Translations under genes and position numbers: made by a program
In this document: positions 6,902 to 14,878 of the stretch, piece after piece
How positions within the stretch are numbered: position 1 is the stretch's first letter
How the letters are laid out: every line of letters begins with the position of its first letter
Assembly (NCBI GenBank): GCA_937982515.1
Contig: CALJMB010000071.1
Location: 1 to 22,710 of the forward strand
Length of the DNA: 22,710 nucleotides
DNA from: an uncultured Balneolaceae bacterium
Lineage (GTDB): Bacteria > Bacteroidota > Rhodothermia > Balneolales > Balneolaceae
Direction of reading: 5' to 3'
Notes under the pieces: model-generated
Told to the model about the DNA's origin: nothing
Seen by the model: the letters and a program-made list of their open reading frames with translations, nothing else
Databases searched by the model: none

Positions 6902-9900
6902 TCAGTTGCCGATAAGAATAAATGGTGCCCAGTAGTATGGATGGGCAAAAGTCCTATTACGGATCAATTCTTTCTTAGCTTCCTGTAGTGCAGTGGTCTT
7001 ATCTTTGTTATGTATAAGCTCGCGGTAAAACCCAACCATCAGTTTGGCAGAAGACCGGTCTTCCACTTTCCACAGCGAAACCAGAAGATTACCTGCCCCC
7101 GCAAACTGGAATGCACGGCTCAGGCTCATGATGCCTTCCCCTCTTACCACCGATCCGGTACCGGTTTCACAGGCGCTCAGTACCACAAGGTCGGCTTTTA
7201 TAGATAAATTGAATATCTCATGAGCGAAAAGAATGCCGTCTTCACTGCGGGACATATCCGGATATAAAACAATACCGCTTAGTTCCGATTGGTCATTAGA
7301 AATGAAGGCGTGGGTAGCCATATGAATGTAACGGGCATCCAGGCTCGTGCTTTTCAGGGCGGACTCTGAAGCATTTTCATTAAGGAATAACCGGGTCCGT
7401 TTTGTTCCGAACAGATGCTCCCAGAATCTCGTGTTCTTTTTAAAGAGAGCAGCGATGTTGGTAACTTCCAGTCTGGAAAATGGAAGTGCGTTCCATTCAG
7501 AACGATTGATGAAACCGGTTTGGTCTTTCCATACGGGAGCACCAGTATCAAATCCGGGTGCAAGGGCCAAAAATTCTGTTTCGTAAGACTGATTTTGTTC
7601 CGCCAGTAAAGCTGTGCTAAGAGCTAATGAGGGAGCGTAAGCCATGCTATAATCCCAAAGCAGATAAGGGAATTTTCTATAGTTTGAGCTGCCTGCTGTA
7701 ACGTTCCGGGTTAACAGAGCCTCGAACGGAAGCAGAGCCATTACCCCATCGGGAATGATAAGCAGTTTAGAGGAAGAAGAAATGAATGTTTCTATCGGCT
7801 TAATCAGAGTATTATACAGGCTTACCCCGAGGACGTAATAAGAAGAGTCGGCCCGCTGCGTGACGGCGCGGGCAAAAGCATGAATGGCATCGGAAAGGCC
7901 CGGATCAAAAGCGAGTTTTTTAACGGTTAGATTATCTTCTGTAATAACAATTACGAACAGGGAACGTGTACCCAGAAAATATTCCACGGCGGTGAATCTA
8001 CTATTCGCCAGCCGGTCCTGAATGACATCTACGGAAGGGATCCGGCTGTCAAACTTGAAAGTATAATAGCCTGGAAAGTCCCGGCTTAGCGAATTTCTGA
8101 ATTGAGCCAGCTGCCTGTTTAGCAAGATCAGCGAATCACGCAGGGCAGAAAGCCTCTGCTTTTCGACAGAAGCGCTGGCAATAAAAAAATCCATCTCATC
8201 CCATAAGGCATTCACGCGCTCTTTGAGAGATTGTTCATAAGCTATGACAGAATCGGGCACGCCTGAATACGCGTGTGTGTGGTGTTGGGCAACAGACTCC
8301 AGTAATACGCGGGCTTTGCTCTTCTCCGCAAAGAAAAAAACCTGTTTCAGGTAGACGGGGTCTTTAGTCTGTTGATATAAGTCGTACGCAGTTTGTATGG
8401 CGTGTTCATAGATTTTATGACTTTTTCTACCTATAGTCAGCTTAGACCGTTCATTTACATATCCGGTTTGCATGTCATCCAGCAGACGCGACAGTATTTG
8501 AAATGTAGAAAGTGAAGCTTCCAGGAGGGTAAGCTCGCCTTTGTAGTGAAAAGCGGCGTTAAGCATACGGGCTTTATCAAAGAGAATATCGACTGCGTAC
8601 ACCGGATATCGAAACGCCCCTATGCCTAAATCCGGTGACACAGCCATGGAATCGGCGTCATTTACCAATATACCCAAGGCCTTGTGATAAAAAGCGTCAG
8701 CTTTCTCGTACTGGCTCATCGATTCATAGGCCTTGGCCATAGCAGCGTATGTGTTTACCAAAACAGGATGACGCGGATTCAGGCTGGAAAGCACCAGGTT
8801 CTTTGCCCTGGCCAGGTAATAAAGCGCACTATCAGGTTGATGTTGATCGGCAAAGTAGGTGCCTGTTAAATTATAGGTATCTATGAGTTTGGGATGGTGG
8901 CCTCCCAGGCTTTTATACTGGATATTAAGCGCCCGCTTACTGTAGCTCAGAGCCTGGCGGATATTTCCTTTTCTGGAATAGGCTTCGCTGATGTTTTTAA
9001 AAGTATAAGCAAGGTCGGGGTGGCCGGGGGGCAAAGCTCGTTTTTTAATTTCAGTGGCACGGTTCAGCTTAGCAATCGCATGCTCATAATCTCCCATTTC
9101 GATATGACACAGAGCGATATTTTCAAGGCTGATATAAGTTATCTGGTGCTCCTCCCCGTAAGCAATCATCGAAATTTCAAGGGCTTTTTGAAAGTGTAAA
9201 AGGGCCTGACCGTAATCACCGCGCCGGTAATGGCTGGCGCCGAGATTGACATGGGCAATGGCAATGGCCGGATGCGTTTCAGATTTAACCTGCAGCTGGA
9301 ACTCTAATTCTTTTTTGAAAAACTCCATGGCCCGGGTGTAGAAGCCCTTATTCTTATAAGTGAATCCTATATTATTGTAGAGCTTAGCCATTCTTCCTTT
9401 TGGAGGATTGGCCATTTTAGCAAGGATATCCAGCGATTTTTCATAGTATAACAGCGCTTCATCGTAAGCCCCTAAATCGTCATACAGATATCCGAGGCTT
9501 CCCAGTACGTTGCTTTTCAGATAGGGACTAACTCCGGAGCTGTCGGTCAGGTCATAGGCTTTTTGCAGCAATTCCAATGAATTATTATACCGGGCGTGAG
9601 TAGCCTCAATCATACCAAGGTTTACGTAAGCCCTGATTTTTTCCTGAACCTGTTCAGGGTAGGCTGCAGTGAGTTCCAGAGCTATATGGGCGTATACTCT
9701 AGCTGAATCATTTTTATCCGCTACGCGCCAATTGGAGCTGATATAGTTATAACAGTGTGCAGCCCTGACAGGATATCCCGATTGTTTGAATATGGCCGCA
9801 GCCTTTTGTAAGTAGCCGTTGGATTTTTTAAAACTATCATTATTCCGTAGCTCAAGACCGCGAGCCAGAAGCTGTTCGCCACGCAAACTATCTGAAATGA

Positions 9901-10018
9901 CAGGAGCAGGCTGCCCAAATAGCAATAAGGGAGTTGCCAGTAAGCATATTAGCAATGATCCTGTTATAATACAATAAAGCCGCTCCCTCCCCGATTGTGA
10001 AAAATTCAGCAAGGCCAT
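6902..10018 (-). CDS. Exported TPR-repeat protein with C-terminal CHAT (caspase-like) domain
   Basis: A 1038-residue protein from ATG at 10018; a GTG at 10063 would add 15 residues. The N-terminus has a basic stretch and a hydrophobic segment (about 18-34) ending in LFGQPAP, which reads as a signal peptide or anchor. About ten TPR units fill residues 45-430, several with the long kinesin-light-chain-like spacing (ALxYYEKSLxI, YxNLGxxYxxxG). A helical linker follows, then the CHAT domain from about residue 700 to the end. The CHAT protease dyad is intact: His903 in HMATHA and Cys950 in LSACETG. CHAT domains are caspase/separase relatives that usually cleave a partner protein. Its target and trigger are unknown. 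I infer a link to the nearby ECF sigma/TPR pair because TPR-CHAT genes often accompany sigma factors in related bacteria. Confidence 0.9.
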   Translation of the reverse strand: MALLNFSQSGRERLYCIITGSLLICLLATPLLLFGQPAPVISDSLRGEQLLARGLELRNNDSFKKSNGYLQKAAAIFKQSGYPVRAAHCYNYISSNWRVADKNDSARVYAHIALELTAAYPEQVQEKIRAYVNLGMIEATHARYNNSLELLQKAYDLTDSSGVSPYLKSNVLGSLGYLYDDLGAYDEALLYYEKSLDILAKMANPPKGRMAKLYNNIGFTYKNKGFYTRAMEFFKKELEFQLQVKSETHPAIAIAHVNLGASHYRRGDYGQALLHFQKALEISMIAYGEEHQITYISLENIALCHIEMGDYEHAIAKLNRATEIKKRALPPGHPDLAYTFKNISEAYSRKGNIRQALSYSKRALNIQYKSLGGHHPKLIDTYNLTGTYFADQHQPDSALYYLARAKNLVLSSLNPRHPVLVNTYAAMAKAYESMSQYEKADAFYHKALGILVNDADSMAVSPDLGIGAFRYPVYAVDILFDKARMLNAAFHYKGELTLLEASLSTFQILSRLLDDMQTGYVNERSKLTIGRKSHKIYEHAIQTAYDLYQQTKDPVYLKQVFFFAEKSKARVLLESVAQHHTHAYSGVPDSVIAYEQSLKERVNALWDEMDFFIASASVEKQRLSALRDSLILLNRQLAQFRNSLSRDFPGYYTFKFDSRIPSVDVIQDRLANSRFTAVEYFLGTRSLFVIVITEDNLTVKKLAFDPGLSDAIHAFARAVTQRADSSYYVLGVSLYNTLIKPIETFISSSSKLLIIPDGVMALLPFEALLTRNVTAGSSNYRKFPYLLWDYSMAYAPSLALSTALLAEQNQSYETEFLALAPGFDTGAPVWKDQTGFINRSEWNALPFSRLEVTNIAALFKKNTRFWEHLFGTKRTRLFLNENASESALKSTSLDARYIHMATHAFISNDQSELSGIVLYPDMSRSEDGILFAHEIFNLSIKADLVVLSACETGTGSVVRGEGIMSLSRAFQFAGAGNLLVSLWKVEDRSSAKLMVGFYRELIHNKDKTTALQEAKKELIRNRTFAHPYYWAPFILIGN

Positions 10019-10123
10019 TTGTGTAAGAAGGCAAAGTAGGTAGTAGTAGTACACGAAGTGCACTGTTGCATATCATTGCCTATACACTAGTATAATTTCA
10101 CTAAAAAGGAAACAGAAAAAATG

Positions 10124-11083
10124 CTAGGATTCTTCTGCAAACAGGGAGTTGACAAAAAGTGTGCGGTCAAAGACCTGCAGATCTTCAATTTGTTCACCTA
10201 CCCCAATGTATTTTACAGGGACATCCAGTTCATTGGATACACCGATCACAATACCCCCTTTAGCGGTGCCATCCAGTTTTGTTAATACAAGTCCTGTAAT
10301 ATCTACAAAAGAAGTAAAGGCCTGAGCCTGTTGCATGGCGTTCTGCCCGGTAGAAGCGTCAAGCACCAGCAGCACTTCGTGAGGAGCTCCCTCCACCACT
10401 TTACCCATTACACGCTTAATTTTAGCAAGTTCATCCATAAGTGCTTTTTTGTTGTGAAGGCGCCCGGCTGTATCGACTAATGCAACATCGGCTCCTCTTG
10501 CCCGGGCGGCTTCAATGGTGTCGTAGGCAACTGCTGCGGGGTCGGCGTTTTGCCCTTGCTGAACGAGAGAAACACCGGCGCGTTCGCTCCAGATCTTGAG
10601 CTGGTCTACGGCTGCGGCGCGAAATGTATCGGCGGCTCCCAGTATGACTTCTTTTCCGGCGGCCTTGTACAGGTGCGCCAGCTTACCGATCGTTGTGGTT
10701 TTCCCAACCCCGTTGACGCCGACGATAAGAATAACATGGGGTTGCTGTGGAAACACCGTATCGAAATCGGCCGGGATGTCGGAGGAGTGATCCCTCAACA
10801 GAGCAATTATCTCTTCCCTGAGAATGGTTTGAAGTTCATTGCTGTTCAGGTACTTATCTCTGGCAACGCGCTGCTCAATCCGATCGATGATTTCCAGTGT
10901 TGTTTTCACACCTACATCGGAAGTGATCAGGACTTCCTCCAGGTCATCCAGCACTTCTGCGTCAACCGTATCTTTACCGGCAATAGCTTTTCCAAGCTTT
11001 TCCATCAAGCCGATACGGCTTTTTTCTACGCCTTTTTCGACCTTTTCTTTTTTCTTTAGCCCTATTCTTTCAAGTAAACTCAT
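10124..11083 (-). CDS. ftsY: Signal recognition particle receptor FtsY
   Basis: FtsY is the SRP GTPase receptor that delivers ribosome-nascent chain complexes to the SecYEG translocon. The 319-residue protein has the short N-terminal region typical of non-enteric FtsY (no long acidic A domain), an N domain of helices (about 25-110), and a G domain. The G1 loop GVNGVGKTT is at 122-130, DTFRAAA at 152-158, DTAGR at 204-208, and TKLDGTAKGG at 268-277. The start is ATG. It lies 7 bp downstream of the CDP-alcohol phosphatidyltransferase gene on the same strand, so the two are almost certainly cotranscribed. Identification is secure. Confidence 0.97.
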   Translation of the reverse strand: MSLLERIGLKKKEKVEKGVEKSRIGLMEKLGKAIAGKDTVDAEVLDDLEEVLITSDVGVKTTLEIIDRIEQRVARDKYLNSNELQTILREEIIALLRDHSSDIPADFDTVFPQQPHVILIVGVNGVGKTTTIGKLAHLYKAAGKEVILGAADTFRAAAVDQLKIWSERAGVSLVQQGQNADPAAVAYDTIEAARARGADVALVDTAGRLHNKKALMDELAKIKRVMGKVVEGAPHEVLLVLDASTGQNAMQQAQAFTSFVDITGLVLTKLDGTAKGGIVIGVSNELDVPVKYIGVGEQIEDLQVFDRTLFVNSLFAEES

Positions 11084-11090
11084 AGTGTAT

Positions 11091-11681
11091 CTAGTTAAAG
11101 TCTAGTCCTTTGCGGATTTGGTTAAAGCGGTGAAAGTAATCAAAGAAGGAGAATATCATAAGCACGAGTGAACACCCCATGAAAAAATGCTGAAAACCTG
11201 TAGCGCCTGGAAAAAAGAAAACGCTGATCCAGTAGGCTGCCAGTGCGTTTACGCTTACTTTTCCAGACATTATCGCCATGGCAACTTTACCTTTTGTTTG
11301 TTGGATGTATGCCGATCCTCCCAATATCAATGCATCACGTACTACACCAACAACGAAAAACCATAGAGGGATCCATCCGATATAAACAGTGTACGCAAAC
11401 AGGAAGAAGGCCGTAACCTTATCCGCTATAGGATCAAGCGCCTTTCCCCATTCTGTCACGTTATTCGTTTTCCTGGCTACATATCCATCTAGGTAGTCAG
11501 AGAGCACTCCGTATATAATCAATATAGTAATAGGCAGAGTAATCCTGTGACCATTGGTGTAATGCATGTAAATTACAGGTGCGGCAATAAATATTCTGGT
11601 CAGCGAGATAAAGTTGGACCATGTAAAAGTTAAGTCTTTTACCTGAACCTTTTCTTTGTTGATATTAGACTGGCCGATCAA
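11091..11681 (-). CDS. pgsA: CDP-alcohol phosphatidyltransferase, probable phosphatidylglycerophosphate synthase
   Basis: An integral membrane enzyme of 196 residues that transfers a phosphatidyl group from CDP-diacylglycerol to an alcohol, most likely glycerol-3-phosphate, to make phosphatidylglycerol precursors. The family signature DG-x2-AR-x8-G-x3-D-x3-D is perfect: Asp65-Gly66, Ala69-Arg70, Gly79, Asp83 and Asp87. About five to six hydrophobic helices are visible. The only upstream start I see is TTG at 11681; no ATG occurs before the first helix, so the start is uncertain by a few codons. It is the first gene of an operon with ftsY. The acceptor alcohol cannot be fixed from sequence, so the symbol is the most likely, not a proven, choice. 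Confidence 0.82.
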   Translation of the reverse strand: MIGQSNINKEKVQVKDLTFTWSNFISLTRIFIAAPVIYMHYTNGHRITLPITILIIYGVLSDYLDGYVARKTNNVTEWGKALDPIADKVTAFFLFAYTVYIGWIPLWFFVVGVVRDALILGGSAYIQQTKGKVAMAIMSGKVSVNALAAYWISVFFFPGATGFQHFFMGCSLVLMIFSFFDYFHRFNQIRKGLDFN

Positions 11682-11768
11682 TAGTATGTCAACTGTTTTA
11701 GTTCTACTTTATGGCTTAAATCTGCACCTTTTGATCTGTTAAGATAACATAGTTAAACGATTGTTCCC

Positions 11769-12335
11769 ATGCGTGATTCACACGAACTGATTGAACAGAG
11801 CTTAACATCCCAGGATGTATTTGATGGAAAATTGCTGCATGTGTACGTAGACGAGGTTCGCTTGCCCGACGGATCGTCTTCAACAAGAGAATGGATTAAA
11901 CATCCCGGGGCTTCGGCTGTACTGCCCGTGTTTAATAACGGTGATGTTATGATGGTGAAACAGTTTCGCTATCCGGTAAAGCAGATTTTTTATGAAGTGC
12001 CGGCAGGAAAGATCGATCCGGGTGAAACCCCTGACAGTACCGCCGTTCGGGAGCTCAGGGAAGAAGCTGGCCTGGTTTGCAGCGAGTATGAATATATAGG
12101 GCATTTTTATCCCAGTATTGGCTACACCAATGAAGTTATCCACCTTTATGTTGCGTGGAGTATTGAGTCATTCCCTCAAAATGCTGATGATGACGAGTTT
12201 CTCATTAAAGAGAGGATTCCATTTTATAAGGCTGTGGAAATGGTGCATTCGGGTGAAATATCTGATGGGAAGACAATGATAACCGTTTTAAAAGCTTGGC
12301 ACTGGTGGCAAAATAACGGTCCGTTTGATATTTAG
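11769..12335 (+). CDS. NUDIX hydrolase, ADP-ribose pyrophosphatase-like
   Basis: A 188-residue cytoplasmic pyrophosphatase. The complete Nudix box G-x5-E-x7-REL-x-EE-x-GL runs from Gly80 to Leu102, with catalytic Glu98 and Glu99. The upstream segment VMMVKQFRYPV and the phrase YEVPAGKID just before and within the box are typical of ADP-ribose pyrophosphatases (NudF family), which split ADP-ribose to AMP and ribose-5-phosphate. Related sugar-nucleotide substrates are possible. The start is ATG. It is divergent from the pgsA-ftsY operon across 87 bp and convergent with the 96-residue unknown gene. Confidence 0.9.
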   Translation: MRDSHELIEQSLTSQDVFDGKLLHVYVDEVRLPDGSSSTREWIKHPGASAVLPVFNNGDVMMVKQFRYPVKQIFYEVPAGKIDPGETPDSTAVRELREEAGLVCSEYEYIGHFYPSIGYTNEVIHLYVAWSIESFPQNADDDEFLIKERIPFYKAVEMVHSGEISDGKTMITVLKAWHWWQNNGPFDI

Positions 12336-12399
12336 TAAGAAGCGAAAAAGCAGAAGGGGCGGACTCAAAAGGGTAATTGTTCTCGCCTCAGCCTTTTCG

Positions 12400-12690
12400 T
12401 CATGATGAAATGATACCCTCTCTGACGGCAAGGTCGTAGAGTGATTGATGCAAATCTGCATCGGTAATTTCATTGCGATTGATCAGTTCTTCAACTTCGT
12501 CACCCTGAAGCATAAATATGCATCCCATGCTATTTAATACTTCATCAAATCTGCGGGGATCGGCCATTGACAGTTTTTCCAGATCAATTCCATTGGGGCT
12601 TTTTTTCAGGTTCACCAGGCAGTAGAAATTATCTTCCTGCTTATCTCCAAACCCAAATATTTCCAGCTTCGTATGGTCTTTCTTCAGCAT
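12400..12690 (-). CDS. Small protein of unknown function
   Basis: A 96-residue soluble, acidic protein that I do not recognise. It has no signal peptide, membrane helix or cysteine motif. The N-terminal half looks like a beta-rich segment (KLEIFGFGDKQEDNFYCLVNL), and the C-terminal half is helical (DEVEELINRNEITDADLHQ). It starts with ATG 26 bp downstream of the helix-turn-helix gene on the same strand, so the two are probably one transcript and may act together. It could be a cofactor or target of that regulator. A toxin-antitoxin pair is possible but nothing in the residues supports it specifically. Confidence 0.7.
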   Translation of the reverse strand: MLKKDHTKLEIFGFGDKQEDNFYCLVNLKKSPNGIDLEKLSMADPRRFDEVLNSMGCIFMLQGDEVEELINRNEITDADLHQSLYDLAVREGIISS

Positions 12691-12716
12691 ATTTAAATGA
12701 GATTGTAATTCTATAA

Positions 12717-13127
12717 TTATTTTTGCCTCTCTAAAAAATCCCGTGCTTTAACCAGCTCGACAATTTCGTCGGTCTGCCGGTCCACAACGGTTACCTGAAA
12801 CAGGCTGATAATAGCCTGGTTTTCAATGCATGCTATTGTTTCTTCAATTGTATCACACTCTTCCTGCTCGCTCACCAAATCGTTAATTCCCTTTACAATA
12901 TACTTGTAACGGTTATTTGTGTTGCTTTTTTTAGGGGCCGCGATTTTTTCCGGTTCATTAAAGTACTCCCACAGGGCTTCTTCCGTAACATACCATTGCA
13001 CACCAAGTTTGCGGGCACGGATCCGGCCTTCTCTAAGGTAAGCCCTGATAGTCATTTTGCTGAGGCCCAGTTTTTCGTGCAGATCATCAACAGAGTATAG
13101 AGTTAAGTTTCCGATTTTTTTGGACAT
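12717..13127 (-). CDS. MerR/excisionase-type helix-turn-helix protein
   Basis: A 136-residue DNA-binding protein. Residues 9-55 form a winged helix-turn-helix of the HTH_17/excisionase type (YSVDDLHEKLGLSKMTIRAYL, then a wing with GRIRARKLGVQWYVTEEAL). The C-terminal part (about 73-136) is a second domain that I do not recognise, with alternating strands and helices (ISLFQVTVVDRQTDEIVELV). It is the first gene of a likely two-gene unit with the 96-residue protein. A 16-bp inverted repeat lies 28-43 bp upstream of its start and may be its own operator. No integrase or other phage gene is near, so I infer a host regulator and not an excisionase. Confidence 0.8.
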   Translation of the reverse strand: MSKKIGNLTLYSVDDLHEKLGLSKMTIRAYLREGRIRARKLGVQWYVTEEALWEYFNEPEKIAAPKKSNTNNRYKYIVKGINDLVSEQEECDTIEETIACIENQAIISLFQVTVVDRQTDEIVELVKARDFLERQK

Positions 13128-13154
13128 GATGCACAGATTCTGATATTTATTTAT

Positions 13155-13170
13155 AATTTCACTTGAAATT
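13155..13170. promoter_or_regulatory. Inverted repeat, possible operator of the HTH gene
   Basis: The arms aatttca (13155-13161) and tgaaatt (13164-13170) are perfect with a 2-base centre. The position, 28-43 bp before the ATG of the HTH regulator, is right for an autoregulatory operator. AT-rich composition makes chance possible. Confidence 0.4.
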
Positions 13171-13317
13171 GTAGGGGTGAATATATGAAATCACTTCTCA
13201 ATAACATAACACCATTAACTAATACAAGTACATTGATCATATATTAGCCATACACATACATTTTTTCTTGTTCAGTATAGGTCCCGGGCCTTATATTGGT
13301 GATAGTTATTCAAAAAT

Positions 13318-13343
13318 AAAGCCTGCAACCGCAAGGCTTTTTT
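13318..13343 (+). terminator. Intrinsic terminator with no obvious gene upstream
   Basis: The stem aaagcct (13318-13324) pairs with aggcttt (13334-13340) around a 9-base loop and is followed directly by three more T, making a run of six T. On the plus strand this is a good intrinsic terminator, yet no plus-strand gene of normal size ends before it. It may end a small RNA or a very short gene starting after about 13140. Confidence 0.6.
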
Positions 13344-13561
13344 CATTTATGGTATCGCCTTTCTGCATTCGTCGCTTCGATTAAACCTTTCCCTAAAACG
13401 AAGACCGCACGACTATTCCACCCAATTGTAAAAATGGCACGTAGTTTCAACGATATAAAATAAATAATACAAACGCGCCTTTTGCTTGATAACGGGTAAT
13501 TACTACCTTTCCTAACAATACAGTTGTATAATTGTGTTGAATATGAGCAGGCAACATAACT

Positions 13562-14878
13562 ATGAAAGACGAAATTATACGTTTTATCAGGCACGCCCGT
13601 CTGGGGTATATTGTGTTCACATCCTTTCTTATTCTTGGGTTTGTTTTTGGTGGATTTGAAATCGTGCAGGAGGTATTACTCAAAGATGTTGATCCACAGA
13701 CATTGAGATGGCTTCATTTTAGCCGTGGTATGCTTGTTTCGTTTTTTCTCGTTATCTGGGCAACGTGGACCGTATATAATTACCGTGAAATCTATCAGGA
13801 GCAATTGGCAGTTACCGAAGGAAGATATCGCAACATCATTGAACATTCCGCCGACGCCATTCTCTCTTTCAGCAATAATGGATATATAACCTCATGGAAC
13901 CGCGGGGCCGAGCAAATAATGGGCTGGGATCGCACAGAAATTATGGGGAAACCTGTAAATGTTCTGGTTCCCCAAGAACTTGTGAGCCGGCGGGAGCCTG
14001 AGTATATAGAAAATGAAATGCGGGCCAGAGGATATGTTAAAAATTACGAGACGGAACGGCTGACTAAACAAGGCAGCCGCGTATTGGTGGCGCTCACCGA
14101 ATCTTTTATCCGGAATGAAAAGGGAGAAGTGGTAGGGCGGTCACAAATTTTACGGGATTTGACCGATCTGAAACTTCAGGAAGAGCAGATTCAGCATTCC
14201 GAACGTTTAGCCACTCTGGGGCACATGGCAGCTGGCGTTGCTCATGAGGTTGGAAATCCACTGGCATCTATATCATCGCTTGTACAGGTATGCCAGCGTA
14301 AAACCGACGATCCATTCATTCAGGAGCAACTTAAGAAAGTACGCGATCACATCCGGCGAATTACGAAAATTGTTCGGGATCTGGTCGATTTTTCACGCCC
14401 CTCCGGCACTCATCATGAGGTGATGCAGCTTAACAAAGTTATCAGTGATTCAGTGGGGTTGCTCAAGCATGATGCCCGCTGCCGCTACGTAGATTTTCAG
14501 TTGCAGCTGGATCCTGAATTGCCCAGGGTAGAAGGTGTACCTGACCATCTGCATCAGGTTATGGTGAATCTCTTGATGAATGCTGTAGATGCAATGGATG
14601 AGGTTGATGAGCCTAAAGTAGTAGTAGAAACAAAAAATATGAATTCGCTGAATTATGTGATGATCCGGGACAACGGAAAGGGTATCAAAGAAGAATATAT
14701 GTCCAGGATATTCGAACCTTTTTTTACCACCAAGGAAGTAGGAAACGGTACCGGATTGGGTTTGTCTGTCAGCCACGGTATCATCACAAAAATGGGTGGA
14801 ACGATCAGTGCCAAAACCGAACTCGATAAAGGTACTACTTTCACGATAACCTTACCTATACAGAATAACACTGCATGA
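13562..14878 (+). CDS. Membrane PAS-domain sensor histidine kinase, NtrB-like
   Basis: A 438-residue sensor kinase. Two membrane helices (about 14-32 and 55-73) bracket a short outside loop, followed by a cytoplasmic PAS domain (about 85-200). The dimerisation/phospho-acceptor helix has the H-box AAGVAHEVGNPL with His228. The ATPase domain shows the N-box NLLMNAVDAMD at 336-346, the G1 box DNGKGI at 370-375, FEPFFTTK, and the G2 box GTGLGL at 396-401. The layout and H-box match NtrB/AtoS-like kinases that drive sigma-54 activators. Its stop overlaps the start of the activator gene by 4 bp (ATGA), so they are translationally coupled and are surely cognate. The signal sensed is unknown. Confidence 0.95.
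   Translation: MKDEIIRFIRHARLGYIVFTSFLILGFVFGGFEIVQEVLLKDVDPQTLRWLHFSRGMLVSFFLVIWATWTVYNYREIYQEQLAVTEGRYRNIIEHSADAILSFSNNGYITSWNRGAEQIMGWDRTEIMGKPVNVLVPQELVSRREPEYIENEMRARGYVKNYETERLTKQGSRVLVALTESFIRNEKGEVVGRSQILRDLTDLKLQEEQIQHSERLATLGHMAAGVAHEVGNPLASISSLVQVCQRKTDDPFIQEQLKKVRDHIRRITKIVRDLVDFSRPSGTHHEVMQLNKVISDSVGLLKHDARCRYVDFQLQLDPELPRVEGVPDHLHQVMVNLLMNAVDAMDEVDEPKVVVETKNMNSLNYVMIRDNGKGIKEEYMSRIFEPFFTTKEVGNGTGLGLSVSHGIITKMGGTISAKTELDKGTTFTITLPIQNNTA

Larger units (their letters stand above)
13128..13561. other. Intergenic region between HTH regulator and histidine kinase
   Basis: 434 bp without a convincing gene. It holds a 16-bp inverted repeat (13155-13170), a 20-codon plus-strand frame at 13185-13247 with a possible ribosome-binding site (ggggtg), a hairpin followed by a T-run at 13318-13343, and a TATAAT at 13527-13532 that may serve the kinase gene. 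An imperfect acaat...attgt symmetry at 13515-13535 overlaps that box. Confidence 0.5.

Noticed and set aside
6902..10018. Craspase-like (type III-E) CRISPR-associated TPR-CHAT protease
   Set aside because: There is no CRISPR array or Cas effector gene in the window, and this protein has an export signal, unlike the cytoplasmic Craspase subunit.
10550..11059. 169-residue plus-strand frame inside ftsY
   Set aside because: Antisense to the FtsY N and G domains, with no independent support.
12717..13127. Phage excisionase
   Set aside because: No integrase, attachment repeats or phage genes are nearby; the domain type is also common in host regulators.
13435..13450. TGGCAC sequence upstream of the kinase as a sigma-54 promoter
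   Set aside because: The -12 GC is absent: at the required spacing the bases are CA, so the site fails the most conserved rule.
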